Below are positions 1-12,354 of a DNA stretch of 54,818 bases, piece by piece. The DNA is from Phoronis australis (taxonomy: Eukaryota; Phoronida; Phoronidae): NCBI GenBank assembly GCA_002633005.1, contig NMRA01000112.1:126001-180818 (forward strand), given 5' to 3'. The notes under the pieces are model-generated. The model searched no databases and had not been told where the DNA came from. It worked only from the letters and a program-made list of their open reading frames with translations. A program made the position numbers and the translations under genes. Every line of letters starts with the position of its first letter. The stretch's first letter is position 1.

Positions 1-448
1 TTCACTGACTGGTAAAACATGGTAATTTGATGGACAACTGCTCGTAATCATACATTCAAATTGCTTCCCTAAAGCTCACTGTCAACTGATACCAGTGCCC
101 GAGATCAAAACATTTTCTTGAAACTTGACTCATAAATTAAACAGTCCCATTGCATAAAATATGAATGCTTATCTGAATGGTATGGCACCATTGCTCAATT
201 TTTGAGTCGAGTCTCCAGCAAAATTTGTTAATCTCGAGCCCAGGTTTAGATGAAAACTCTTGGGTTCATACGACTTCAGTTCCCAAGGCCGCCTCCCGCA
301 CATGTCTTACGACACAAGACTAGGATTACACAACTGACAAGGGACAGAGAGGAAAACTTACTTCAGAATATTTTTCAAATATCAAACATACATGTAATGA
401 AAAGATTCTTTAGTTTAATGCCTCTCATATATTTTTTACAAAACATAC

Positions 449-624
449 TTGTTGTCGTCAAACAGCTCTGCGTCCGTTGCCAGGGAGATATCCAGCGGGT
501 GAGCCAGAGAGCTCATCTGCCAAGCCAGCTTACATGCTTCGCGGATGAATGGATTGATGATTGTGTAGTTTACATCAAATGGCAGCGAGATCTTCAGATT
601 GCGGTTCAGGCCTCTGATAACATC
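449..624 (-). CDS. SPATA18: SPATA18 exon 10 (last one inside the window)
   Basis: 176 nt between acceptor CATTGCAG and donor GTATGT, starting DVIRGLNRNLKISLPFDV and ending ELFDDNK plus two bases. The human protein continues YRRSYDSDF...PALMEND at this point. No convincing continuation with a good acceptor was found between 1 and 440, so the rest lies left of the window. Confidence 0.95.
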
Positions 625-3600
625 CTGCAATGATTACAGGGCATTTGCGAAACAATCAGCAATACAACCAAATATATATAAGCCACAATCAAAGTTTCAA
701 ATTCAGCCTCCTAGAGCAAGCCCCTTCTGTTTGGAAAGACATAAATTCTCCCATAACATGCAGCAACACATATATTTAACACAGCCTTTAATTCTATAAC
801 ATTATGCAGAATATTTTTCCTGTTAGCAACAAAGAAGTGAATCCACTCATATTTGAACCTTAAAAGGTTCAATAATGAAGGACCTTATTGACCAGTGTGG
901 ATTTATCCAAATGTACACAAAAAAGCCATTCTCTAAGATTTTAACTGTCAATAAAAGTATATTTTCTGAAAGTTGAAAGCCTTTAGAATTTGATTTTGGA
1001 CTTTATATCAATCTGGTATAATGGGGTCACATGACCGTGCCTTTTTAGTAAAATTTAGCAAAGAAAGGTAACATGGCCAAATTTCATTTGACGTTAATGT
1101 TTCAGACAAAATCTCAAAAAGGCTGTTGTAATTTTTTAAATTATCAGTTCGTTTTCATCTTATTCAACTTCTGAGTTTTTCTCAAAGTCCTAAATGTTGA
1201 TGGCTCCTCATGCAAAAGTGCTGAAGTTTTAGAGAACAATGCATAAAGCATAGTATCTGAAGGTTTCACATGTATCCGATCAGCCATTTCTGAGACATGA
1301 TGATCTGAATTTGCCAAATCTGGACATTGTCTAGATATTACATAATCTTAAAATTCATACCCAGAAGTTTAGAGCTCACTTCATCATGATCAATTTTATT
1401 CTGCCTCGGAATTATAGAAAAAAACTTCAGGCAAGTTATGACAGGAAAAATTTAGCCATTTTATAGACAACGCTACCAAACCATCAGACAGAATCAGTGA
1501 AGGAAAACAAAGTTAAGATATGCTGTAAAGAATCAGACCATACCGAAACAAGTAGTGGCAGGTCATACAAGTCTGTGTTCCTGTTGATGTAGTCCTGAAC
1601 CGCCTCTTCCAAAGTCTCAGGACCATAATGTGTAGCTGCCAAGTTGGAGCGAACTTTTGACTTGAACTGCTGGAACGCGAGCTTGGCAGCAGTGAATGCT
1701 TCCTGTAAAGTGAAAGGCATACAGATTATGTTCACTATGTAGCTCATGGGTTAAATACAGCGTGTCTAGTTTTAATATCTCTTAAAATTCACCATTTTCC
1801 TCCCTGTCGTTTGCCCCACCATTTAGAAATTAAGTTTCACAGTCATGGCACAACCTGTCAAGAGTGTTATTATAACTGCTTACCTATTTTGTAACTGTTT
1901 CTTAAATAACATCCTTCAGAATTTGGTCTCTTGTGTTGTAAGTTAACAAAAACAATTATGGCGACACTGTTGTCAATACTGAGCAATGTAAAGAAAACAC
2001 AGTATCCCCACTCCTCAGAACAATGAAACTAGAATATACTGTCTGATAGATGGTCATGTGAAGCATTGTGGGTAAATGCCACTTTCAAGACACTCCAACA
2101 TAACAAAATGTAGATCTTCAACTATCCAGGAACTTCATAATACTTGTCTTCTGGACTGAATATTTTCCTATTCCTAATACCTCTGAGACCTTTTGTCTCC
2201 TTCGATAGGTCCATGTAAAATCCTAGTGGCGGGAACTCTGCACGTGGGATGCAGTGTAATTTTAGCAGCGTTATTTTCCATTCAGTCACTTACCTGCATC
2301 GCTGACATGATGATTCTTTGGTTGTTCTCATGATCATCGGAATAGCGGCGCAATGTGTCCATGGCATCAATGCGATCGCGTGAGAACAAGTCATTGTAGC
2401 GTGTGATGGCACTACTCTGGCGCACTCTGTGGGTGGCATCATCGGGAGCCAGAGGTGAACTCACTCGGGGCAGGTAACGATAACTGTTGAGGGACTCACT
2501 GAGATCACTGGAAATAAAAATAGTACCATGCATTACCATCTTTCTTTACCATATATAATTTTGGGATGTTTTTCCTCACAAAACTGAAGCCAATTAGGAA
2601 GCATTAAGGACTAACTCATATCGATGGAACCATGAAACTATAACTACGTATCAATCTCTGCGGTGTGCACTATCATAAACTTTAGGATATTCTGGGCTGA
2701 GCTCCATAAACACTAGACACTCAGTCGACTCATGAAGTGAGAAACCTTTGCTTATGCAATGGAAAAGTTGATTTTAAAACCTAAGTCTACATTCCAGCCT
2801 TGCCGATCAATCACTTCACTAGCGGCCATTTTGTTGGTCTACCATGACAAGGTATCAAGCTTACTCTTGAAAAACTTGCTATTCACTCGCTTGATTTTGC
2901 TTGAGCTTGCTTATATTTTTCAATGAATGAACCCGTGATTTTCCTAGATAGAGTTAACATTAGAACAGTTGAGTGCTCAAGAATAAAGATATACATTTGA
3001 TAAATTATATCTGCTGACCAGGAATTTGTAAGACATTTTAAAAGTACTGATAGCACAAAAAACTGTCATTTTGACTTGAAAATGATTTCCAATCTTCAGC
3101 TCAACAAGAACACAGATGGAGTAACCAATAAGATAACTTCACGATTATGTCTTTCACACATAACAAAATGCAAAAATAAAGATCACATTACACAGAAGTG
3201 GGTGTTGCATGATCCTGCCTACTTATACTGAAGTTCATTGCAATAACACAGCTTGGAGCAGTCAAATGACTTGGTCAACATTTAGTTTAACAACTATTAC
3301 AACAGAAACATCAAGTAACAGACACACACACAAGCGCACACACATTGGAGGTCTCGCCTTACCCAACAGATGAGGAGCCCCTCAATATGGCAATTTCGGA
3401 CTTGAGACGACGGATTTGTCTCTCATACTCATCCACCAGAGAGGCACGCGCACGCAGGGTTATGATTTCATTCTGAGCATCGTGATACCTACAGTATTTA
3501 ATCCACAACGTTAACAAAGCATCCTATCTAACACGAAAGGTGAGAGGTGAAAGGTTAAAACAGTGACAGTGCTAGGTCAAGGGTCAGTTGCCAGCAGATC

Positions 3601-6600
3601 TGAAATCAGTACAGTTAAGCATTCTACCAAACAGCCACACAGAAAGGAGAAGGGTTAAAGGTGAAAGCTGCTAGAAACCCGCCTTCTGTCAAAAAGCTTA
3701 ACTCTTGATTTAGACGTTCATAATTGTAATTACAAAAAGCATCTCAACTTGACCTTACTAAGGTTACAAGTGGCCTTTAAGCTTGAGAAGAACTGACACT
3801 TCAAATGCCAACAAAATGACAATTCTTCCTAAACCAAGAAACCACTTCTCAACTGAGACGGGGACTTGTTGAGACAAGTTTGACTTTTCTGGCAGAAAAC
3901 AAGTTCACAGCAGCTTTGACAGGTTACATCATTCTTTGTTTCTGTCCCTCTGAAAACAAAGGTCAGAGAAATTGCTCAACTAGGATTCCTTGACAAGGTA
4001 TTGGAGAAACTTAAATCAATTACACCAAACAATTTATTTTTCCAACTTGATAATCCTTTAGTTTGGAAAATATGTGATGTTGTTTGCGACAACAGTGTCT
4101 CGGATAAGGAATTTACTGAATGAATCCAGGAAAACACATAGAAGAGCAATTTCAAGTTGAGAGGCCAACTTATGTTAGAAAACAAGTTATTGCGTTCAAG
4201 CCACAACCATAGCCCTGAAAAGAAACAACAACGTTTTAGTAATGCTGTCCCTCTACCTAACAACACTCAGGTTACAACACCCAATAGCAGTGGGTTAGTG
4301 CGCTCGAGTACAGCCTCTTGAACTGCGTCCATGCAACTGCGGGCCAGTACACCATCTTACCCATTTGTCGTGGGTTCTACGTGCGGTGGTGGTAGCGCTG
4401 GAGGTGGGAGCAAGTCATATGGTTTGTACAGATAGTTACGTCTACCAGTCAGTATGGCGACGTCCTCTCGCAGACGGCGCACTTGGTGCTCGTAATCCGT
4501 AATGGTTCTATTCTGTTCACGTAAAACGGCAATCTCATCTTCAGATTTTTGTAGCCTGCCACAAACATAACACGTGCAATAAGGCTCGTACTGTGTTTTG
4601 AATTTTCAAAAACATTACATATATGCAATTGCAACACAAGACTTAAATTCTACCCTCGTATTACTCACGGGCATTCTCTTTAACGCAGTTTTTTCTAGCA
4701 CACTCCATCTGTTCTCATAAACAATTATTCTATTATTTTGAACTTGATTTTCTCCTCATCATACACAATTTTATTATTCTAAATTCTGTTCTTTCCTCAT
4801 AAATCACATTTCTTTTCACAATTGAAAAGATGCACAAATTACATATACTTGACACTGTGCAGCAGGTACAAACAAATCAGCCTGAAAACTACAACCTTGG
4901 TTGAGTAAAAATGAATAGTGACATAAGGAAAGAACTGCAGCTCATGAGAAATGAAGTGCATTTGTGAGACAGAACGCCATTAATGGGAACACCCCTTGTG
5001 GTTTGTGAGTGAGGAAAATGGTCTATTAACAATTATAATATATTTCTTGCACTAAAAACTTCTGAATCAATGACTTCTTTTACTCTCACGATACGATCAA
5101 AACATTTAATTTAACATAATTTAATCAGATATAAAGCTTGCAGATCTAACAAACATAAACATAAACATTACTTTCTAAAAACAAGACTGGCCTCGATCTT
5201 AAAAAACACGATTTTGGTTGACCCCATGAAAACACAGCACAAGTTGTCGACACAAGCTCTTAAAGTACAAGCCTAAAGTATTCAGACACAATGACCCATA
5301 GTTCTCTGTCATCATGGCTGGTCAGAAATCATCATCAGAGTAATTTTCCCTCATGACAAACAATAAAAGGTGAATTAACAGGAATGCTTAAAGTGGCTAA
5401 GCCACCCTGTAATTAGAATTTTGCTGCCATAATATTTATTGTCAGCCATTTTTGCTGCAGAATTAGCTGTGATGATGTGGAAACGGTATATTGTCTGTTT
5501 GCCGTATTCGTCCTAATAACCATCCATGGGCAAATACGGTACTTAATTTGTCTCACACTGTAATATCAAAGCTAGAGAGGTGACGTCTGTCTCTAGTAAT
5601 ATCAAAGCTAGAGAGGTGACGTCTGTCTCTAGCAATATCAAAGCTAGAGAGGTGATGTCTGTCTCTAGTAATATCAAAGCTAGAGAGGTGACGTCTGTCT
5701 CTAGCAATATCAAAGCTAGAGAGGTGATGTCTGTCTCTAGTAATATCAAAGCTAGAGAGGTGATGTCTGTCTCTAGCAATATCAAAGCTAGAGAGGTGAT
5801 GTCTGTCTCTAGTAATATCAAAGCTAGAGAGGTGATGTCTGTCTCTAGCAATATCAAAGCTAGAGAGGTGATGTCTGTCTCTAGCTACTGACAGTTTTGA
5901 AGACAAGTGTGAACAACATAGTACTATCAAAGATGAGATTGAAGTTCATCTATGTCTTAAGTACATGCACTAATGGTGAAAAAGAATATAGCTTATAACA
6001 GCAAATGGCAAAGAAGGACATTTAGAAGAATGGACTTTCAATCTACTAATATCAAAAAATAGAAACAGGACAGTAGTCAGTGCTATACACCTGGCACAGT
6101 CATGAATTCATCAAAAGTCAATATTTAAATGTGTTCATTCAGTGCATACATTATTACGAACATGCACAAAGAAGACCATGTCAAATCTTCAATAGTGTAA
6201 AGTACTGTGCAAAAGTCTATTACATTTGCTCATGCATCTTAAGGACATAATACTTGCTCATGCATCTTGAGGGCATAACACCTGGTCATGCATGTTGAGG
6301 ACGTTATATTTGCTCATGCTTCTTGCGGGTATTATATTTGCCCATGCTTCTTTAGGGTATTATACTTGCTCATGCATCTTACCAAGTACTGAGACTGTCC
6401 TTGTCATGTGACAGGAAGTTGAGTTCAGTTTTGAGATGTTTGTTACTCCTTTCATAGTCGTCAATTAGCTCTTGTTGATAATCAATTCTAGTTAAGAAGG
6501 GTCAAAATACAACGTGACAAGAAACGACAACATTTGAAATGGAATAAAATTTGAGAATTCTCAAAATTTCTTTCGACAGAGAATGAAAACATAAATCATC

Positions 6601-9600
6601 TGGGTGTTTTCCAAAAATGTTCAACTTCTGTCTTAGGGCGTCAAAAAACGACATAAATTTGTCTCAAACATTTCTGACTGCTAATACTGTCTACTTCAGA
6701 ATACTCCTAAAATCAAAATTCCATAACCTAATTGGTTCCTGGATTGGTTTTCCAGATGTATAGGAAGTTTATGTCCACAAAACAAAATATGAAACGGAAG
6801 ACAACACCAGTGTCAAAAAATCCAAAGACAACAGTTAAATCAATGTGCTTTCAGGAAACAGGACCCAGACTTAAAAGGCAAACATACTTGGCACGGAGGT
6901 CTTGAAGTTCTTTCTCAGAAAACATCTTGTCATTAGTCGACTGGCGCTGACTTCGAGACAGTTCATCTTTGGTGTCCTCGAGTCTGCAAACAAAATGAAA
7001 AAGTGTCACCAACAAATGTAACAAATTATCCACTTGAACAAAATAAACTCAAGAAATGCAACACTCATGATACACCAATCAATTGTAAAATTTCAAAACG
7101 TTAATTTTTTGTCGAAAATATACTATAACATTTCCCTCTTGGACTAACACATAGCACTATGTCAAATGAAAAACCAATCACAAACTTACTCTTCTTGCAG
7201 GACGACATTGTCGTCTTTAGTAGCGGCCAGGTCAGCCTCCAACTGTGAGACGGAGCGCTCATATGTGTCTTGAATCTCTTCGATCTCTCGGTCTTTAGCA
7301 GCCACCTCTGCCAGTACACTCAGGCTTGTGTCGGCCGTGACACTTCCACCGGATGCGAAGAACCCAGAGCCAAGCCATGGGAGCAGACGTGAACGGATGA
7401 CACTAGCGCCACCATACATGCCACCTAAGAAATACAACAAACATTGTGATGAAACTTTAATTCTATTTAAGGTTAATTGAGAACGAATCAATAATGTGGT
7501 CTTTACCTTGGAACACCTTCTTTCACATAAACGTGAGTGTTGGGGTTTTAATTTTAAAACGTGCTTGCTCACAAAAAAGGACTGGTGTGAAATAAAGTAT
7601 GTTACACTTCTATGCTCACAGATATTTTTTACCTGGCTAAATTAACAGCCTCTTTATTTTATCTTACTTCGACAATGGCCATTGGTGAGCTGCCAAAACA
7701 GCAATCAATATTAATAAATGAAAATCTTGTAACTCAAGTTAAACATCAGTTCAAAATTGATAATTGAAATTTTCCATTGTTGAATTTAACACAAACGTTA
7801 TGACTACTTGGCTATATGCTGCCCCTGAGAAACAAGTGAGAGTGACATCTCACCATCTGAAGCACACAAGCTGAGCAGCTTGAAGAGTTGTCCTTGCACT
7901 CTGCCATTGAGCTCGATAATCTCACAACATCTCGCTACATTCTGATCACAAGAGATAATCTGCAATGAACAGAACCACCATGTTAGAGTCTTGTGCAGCC
8001 AATCGGAGGCAATCAACAAGCATATAAAGTAGAAGCCAAAAGTATTCAGACAAAATGATCTGGAATTATCCGTCATGACGGCTGAGTAGAACAGAAGCTA
8101 AATTCACCTTCAAAGTAGTCTTCCCTCCTGAACGAGAATTTAAATTGTTTATACACGAAATTTGGTGAGGTGGCAAAGCCAATCTGATTTTTGTCACTCT
8201 AATAGTTACTAGCAGTAATTTTTGCTTTGAATAAAATCAGCTGTCATGATCGTAAAACAGTATTTTGTCTGATTTCTTTTGTCTTATATAGATTGATGTA
8301 CTAGATTATAATTCAGGTATAGATTAATTGGAAATTAAGCTGAGTTATTATACTATCAAAATATAACTATTCCAGTGACATTTGGCACTGATGCAGAATG
8401 ACGACTGGGCATATTAATACTGCAGCCGGTTCATGAATGGGAAATTGCTACAGGGTATTCTCCTCAACAATGTCTGGTCGAATATATTGACCAAATTTAG
8501 TTTTGTTCAGGTTCTGGTGTCCGTGTATTTGCTGTAAAACTGTAGAACAGTTTCAGTGTTCTTGAAACCATAACACATAATTTCTCCCCAAATATGCAAC
8601 CTGAGCATAGTTTGAAAAAAAATTTCCTTGAAAGAGCCACCAGGCATCTATTTGCCTCACCCTGATTCAGAAATGAATGGCACTCAACAAAAAGAGAAGG
8701 GAGGCTAAAAAATGACAGTTGGCTCTGGCCTGTTTTTTTTTGGAAAATCAAGCCTGTTGTGCACTACTTTTTAGTTGCTCACTTTTTGAAAGAAACCCGA
8801 GATGAGCGAAATGATGCAGGAATTTTTTCTCATTTCTTGGCAAATCATGGCATTTTAAACCAAGCTTATGTGCCTTTGTGCACCTCTTCAAAAAACATGA
8901 GACCTTTGCTCAAATTAATTTTGGCCAGCATTGTTTTCTCAGTGAGCACAGGTCTGTGGTAGAGACCACATGCAACTATGCCTTCTTCCTTATGCTTATT
9001 CTAAACACATGATAAGAAAAAGGCATAGCCAAGAAGATGCTATGATGTGACAGTGCAATGTTTTTTTGTTTTTGTTTTTAAGTAACTGAACTACAATGAT
9101 CGCAGTTAAGCAACATGAACGACTTTTGCTTCAGAAGCATCAACTTTAAGCGCTACTCTGGACACAAGAGACCACTAGTATACTCCGATACTAGGACAGA
9201 ATTGATTACTGATAATTAGTTCAGAACTCACTACTACTATGTTTCCTCCAATGACAACACAATTCAATGACATGCCTTTTAGCAACCTATTGTCTTTAGT
9301 TTATTCACTCTGTTCACTTCTCTTTGATGCAGCCTTCAAAAGCTTACTACAATCAATCTGCAATGGCTGACTAACCAGAATTAACATGGAATATTGATGA
9401 ATTAGTCACCATCAACGTACCAAATGAGAGTACAGTTTCTCAGCGTAGCACCCAATAGTCAGTTATAAGGAAATGCATACTGTTTCGCATTAACTATTTA
9501 AAGTGAAATATGAATTGTAAATTTGAATGAAAACTATGAAACACTGGACGTCAAATAGTCACAACTGATCACAACTTCTATTTGCCTCAAAATTCCAGCT

Positions 9601-12148
9601 TTGGTCTCCTAAACTCGAATTCCGGATTTACAGTACAAATTATATGTACAGGTGCTTCTTAAGACTACACCCAAATGCCAAAGATATCCAGTGTCCAAAC
9701 TCCATACTCCATACCATCGGTCTCTGGGCATCAAGATGTTTGGTGACCCAATACGCTATACTAGACTATTTTGGTGCATGTGTAAAGTTAATGGAAGCAA
9801 TAGACAGTGTTTGCTGATCAGAGTTTAGGGGATCAAGCCTGGAATTCAGAAGTGTGGCCACACTGGTGAGACTACTTATGTGTAAAAATGCATGTGGTCT
9901 TTATATAAGATTGGAACCAGTAGCCTTGGACACCATGAAAAAAGTCATGACAGCTACCAGAAGGTAATATTTTTTAATGTTACAAAAAGTTAAAAGCCTT
10001 TTTTACATAAAAATCACTGTAAATGGCATGAAATAAAATCAGATACAGTCAAATTTAATGTTCTAAAGATAACTCACATATTTTGATTTGGTTTTCTAAT
10101 GTAGATTATTAGTCAATAATAATTTGATAAATTACTAAAAGCACCTTTAAGCTACAAATTATATTCATAATAAACTATTTATGAAGGTTTGTGAGCTCTA
10201 ATGATTCCAAGGAATTTATTGATTACAGAACAGGCTGACCAGCATTTCCTGTGTAATAACCCATAAGATCAATTATTACTTAGATCCACTTAAGGGAAAA
10301 TTCCCGTACGTGACATGGACACAGAATGTTTCCAGCTAAGCTCCATAGAAATCGTAACCCACATATCCAAATAGTCTCAATTGACATGACATTCATATCT
10401 CATGATATAAGGTCAATTTTAATCTTACGTCAAAATAAAGCAAACATTGAATGATGTCACTGGATGCTTACGTACTACCTCAAAATCAAATCTAAGTGTT
10501 TACATTGCCTGGCTACCTAGATTTAATTGATAAGACTAGCGCTATGACCAGTAAATTCAAGTCTGAATGACATGCTAAGGTCAAAGGTTAATGTAAGCTG
10601 ATCCATGTTATCAGACAAGAGACACTATGAACTCTGTTTAAAATTATCTCAATAGCCTAAACTAATAGGCCTGGTATTTAAAAACTATAAAATTTTTGTA
10701 AATTGGAAAATACACAAAATAAATATGACAGTTTTAAAAATAATATTTAAAAATAGAACATTTGTAACTTAAAAACAACAGCACCAATGCAGATGAAAAT
10801 ACATAATTAGTAGTTCTAGGTATGATAGGGCACCCCTTCTCCTTGCACGAGTAACTGTAAATATATCCGGGACTCAAAAGGTTATAAATTTTCAATCAGA
10901 AAAAAATGTTTTTTAATCAATTGTAAAATCAAAATATTTTTGGCACAAAAATAAGTGCGACCAGAAGAGAACATGTTACCGCATGACCTATCATTATAAT
11001 GTCCAAAGTTACTTTGTAATGGACTAAAAGTAACTTTTAAAAACAATCAAATAAATTTCTGTGAAACACTGAGCAACAGTACAAGAGTAGACAGAATGGG
11101 TAAAATTTTATACTTCTTTTGCATCAGAAATATTCCAACCAAGCAGTTTTATTTAACTTTATTACAAGATAAATCAATTCATTAATAAGTACGGTAGAGA
11201 GCATTTATTTAGGATAGCAATATATTTAGTATACACCTGAATATCCCTAATGATAAAAAACATCAATTTATAGAATGAAGTACCCATAAACTGGTATTCT
11301 GTCCAAGAAACAATTTAAACCAGAGCCATAATAATAAAATTGCTCAACTTCATTTCTGAGTTTGCAAATCAGAACTAACTCTAAGACAGTCAACTTGCAG
11401 TATACCTAGAGCTTGGAGTAAAGCAATAAAAAACTGTCATTTTTTCAAAGCCTCAAATCAGTTCTAAGTTGTCTATGAACAATTTGAGACCAATTCCATA
11501 ACAGTAAGACGATACTATTATTAAGATATGGTCTAGATTTGATTTTTGTCATGCAAATTTGGCGGTTTTACTGTAACTTCAAAAGGTGGTGACCTGTAGG
11601 AAATATTTGCATGCCAAATAAATTGGTCTGTTAACAAGATGCAGAGCCAGTGGCATTACAGGCTGCTTATACAGTAAACAATAGGTAAATGTCCATACAT
11701 CAACTAGCCTTACAAAGTCTAGCAGACAGAAAACTGCCCTTTAAAAATCTAGTCAAAATATCTACCAAATAACAGCAGCTCAGAGGTTTTCATGATTGAT
11801 GGTACAAAAGGACAACATACCTACAGACTTAACTTTTAAACGAGTGTTCTTTCAATAAAGCATACATTTGGTCGTAAATTCCAACCCTAGATGAAGTTTA
11901 CTGCAAACGGAAACTAACCCCCCGTCCCTTTAAGCCCTTTAAGGTTTAACTTTCAAACAACCGAAGCAGCGAGTCATATTAAACTGGAAAACGACAAATC
12001 TTTTGAAATTAAAAATCACACTGCACTAAGAATGTGATAAACTGTGACAAGCCCTACATACGTGATAATCAGCAAGCCATTTTTCCAGCTTTTCTTGCAA
12101 AATTCCGAACGTTCCAATGTTGACCAGCCTGCGAAGAGAGTCCGCCAT
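449..12148 (-). CDS. SPATA18: SPATA18/MIEAP, mitochondria-eating protein (10 coding exons, 3' end outside window)
   Basis: Joined exons 12062-12148, 7854-7959, 7190-7424, 6888-6983, 6383-6487, 4361-4555, 3363-3488, 2294-2507, 1544-1702 and 449-624 give an open frame of 499 residues plus a split codon. All junctions are GT-AG and all phases agree. The order matches vertebrate SPATA18: an N-terminal helix starting MADSLRRLVN, the conserved block SCDQNVARCCEIIELNGRVQ (residues 32-51), an SRLLPWL motif in exon 3, a charged coiled-coil middle (about 125-320), then the C-terminal MIEAP domain from about residue 340 to the end. The human protein is 538 residues, so only the last few dozen are missing; the final codon here is split after AA and should continue left of the window. 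The known vertebrate family role is p53-inducible mitochondrial quality control, with protein gathering at mitochondria and the C-terminal domain binding lipid. The gene is divergent to SGCB. Orthology is near certain; the function in this organism is inferred. Confidence 0.95.
872..1349. repeat. MITE-like dispersed element, copy 1
   Basis: Shares with 48870-49322 the ordered landmarks TTTTCTGAAAGT, TTTTAAATTATCA, AACTTCTGAGTTTTT, TGCAAAAGTG, CATAAAGCATAGTA and GGTTTCA plus TGAGA. The ends are more decayed. It lies in an intron of SPATA18. Confidence 0.65.
1544..1702 (-). CDS. SPATA18: SPATA18 exon 9
   Basis: 159 nt, 53 codons, phase 0 at both ends. It carries the MIEAP-domain core EAFTAAKLAFQQFKSKVR followed by NRNTDLYDLP (human EAFHVAKMAFRHFKIHVR and CHLDLYDSQ). 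Confidence 0.95.
2294..2507 (-). CDS. SPATA18: SPATA18 exon 8
   Basis: 214 nt between acceptor TTTCCAG and donor GTAAGT, ending in phase 0. It starts the MIEAP domain: RYNDLFSRDRIDAMDTLRRY aligns with the human block SRFSDSYSQARLDAQCLLRR. Confidence 0.95.
3363..3488 (-). CDS. SPATA18: SPATA18 exon 7
   Basis: 126 nt between acceptor AAATACTGTAG and donor GTAAGG. It encodes a second coiled-coil block (ASLVDEYERQIRRLKSEIAI). Human SPATA18 has its ...LRNLKEEIAVLSAEK... block at the same place. Confidence 0.92.
4361..4555 (-). CDS. SPATA18: SPATA18 exon 6
   Basis: 195 nt between acceptor GTTTGTGGCAG and donor GTAAGA. A coiled coil (EDEIAVLREQNRTITDYEHQ) is followed by a proline-rich linker (LLPPPALPPP), which probably separates the coiled coil into two blocks. 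Confidence 0.92.
5275..5500. repeat. Dispersed repeat family member (ATTCAGACAxAATGAC type)
   Basis: Shares with 8030-8285, 30060-30315 and 47600-47985 the ordered landmarks ATTCAGACA-AATGA, CATCATCAGA, GTGGCTAAG, TGTAATTAGAATTTTGC and a GTCATGAC-like end. About 250-bp non-coding element, in SPATA18 intron 5 in this case. Confidence 0.7.
5561..5884. repeat. 36-bp minisatellite, exactly nine units
   Basis: Unit TAATATCAAAGCTAGAGAGG plus TGACGTCTGTCTCTAG, in an intron of SPATA18. Units 2-9 alternate T and C at the first position, and later units have GATGTC in place of GACGTC. The unit is a multiple of three without in-phase stops, so long frames open on both strands without meaning. Confidence 0.95.
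6231..6382. repeat. Degenerate 28-30-bp minisatellite next to SPATA18 exon 5
   Basis: About five diverged units of the type TTGCTCATGCATCTTAAGG plus ACATAATA. The last unit ends exactly in the donor site of SPATA18 exon 5. Confidence 0.8.
6383..6487 (-). CDS. SPATA18: SPATA18 exon 5
   Basis: 105 nt between acceptor TTAACTAG and donor GTAAGA. It encodes coiled coil (DYQQELIDDYERSNKHLK). The donor lies inside the terminal unit of a degenerate minisatellite that fills the adjoining intron (6231-6382). Frame and phases fit exons 4 and 6 exactly. Confidence 0.9.
6888..6983 (-). CDS. SPATA18: SPATA18 exon 4
   Basis: 96 nt between acceptor TTTGCAG and donor GTATGT. It continues the coiled coil with a LEDTKDELSRSQRQ-type heptad pattern. 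Confidence 0.92.
7190..7424 (-). CDS. SPATA18: SPATA18 exon 3
   Basis: Acceptor TATTTCTTAG, donor GTAAGT, 235 nt. It carries IRSRLLPWL (human IKSRLLPWL), a small glycine/serine linker, then the start of a charged coiled coil (EVAAKDREIEEIQ). Confidence 0.94.
7854..7959 (-). CDS. SPATA18: SPATA18 exon 2
   Basis: Acceptor TTCATTGCAG, donor GTGAGA, 106 nt ending in phase 1. It encodes the most conserved N-terminal block (SCDQN...VQGQLF), which aligns residue by residue with the human protein after a 4.1-kb intron 1. Confidence 0.95.
8030..8285. repeat. Dispersed repeat family member
   Basis: A more diverged copy of the element at 5275-5500, in SPATA18 intron 1. It keeps ATTCAGACAAAATGA, GTCTTCCCTCCTGA, GGTGGCAAAGCC and CAGCTGTCATGA in order. 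Confidence 0.65.
12062..12148 (-). CDS. SPATA18: SPATA18 exon 1
   Basis: 87 nt, 29 codons, phase 0, starting MADSLRRLVN and ending LADYH before donor GTATGT. Human SPATA18 begins MADNLRRLV, which fixes the start codon at 12146-12148. Confidence 0.95.
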
Positions 12149-12354
12149 TTTCGACGCTTTCAAGTGACGCATGCGTCACGATGACAACAATAGGAAATTT
12201 AAATACTTTTAGCAATTTTTGCGAATTAACTTACATAAAAGATATAAATTGTCATCAAAATATATAGTTTTAGACTAGTAATGAACCTTTAAACGAAAAT
12301 TTAAGGCGATTATTGTTTTCTCTCAGCTGTGAGAAATTGCGAATGTGTAGAAAA
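12149..12354. promoter_or_regulatory. Divergent promoter shared by SPATA18 and SGCB
   Basis: Only 206 bp separate the two start codons, so both core promoters and both 5' leaders must lie here unless there are hidden upstream exons. The stretch contains the perfect 16-bp palindrome GTGACGCATGCGTCAC (12164-12179) and a TATAAA (12243-12248) about 110 bp before the SGCB start. Human SGCB and SPATA18 are also neighbours in head-to-head arrangement. Shared regulation is inferred. Confidence 0.75.
12164..12179. promoter_or_regulatory. 16-bp palindrome in the divergent promoter
   Basis: GTGACGCATGCGTCAC equals its own reverse complement. It contains two TGACGC half sites (CREB/ATF-like) around a GCATGC core resembling the NRF1 site, with CpGs retained in AT-rich surroundings. 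It lies 16 bp upstream of the SPATA18 start codon. Which factor binds is unknown. Confidence 0.5.

Noticed and set aside
241-330. Possible last exon of SPATA18
   Set aside because: The antisense reading has a weak acceptor and runs into a stop without matching the conserved family ending.
3976-4266. 96-codon antisense frame between SPATA18 exons 6 and 7
   Set aside because: It does not match the family, and exons 6 and 7 join in phase without it.
5543-5930. Three long overlapping frames encoding 12-residue repeats
   Set aside because: They are a by-product of a 36-bp minisatellite with no stops, open on both strands, inside a SPATA18 intron.
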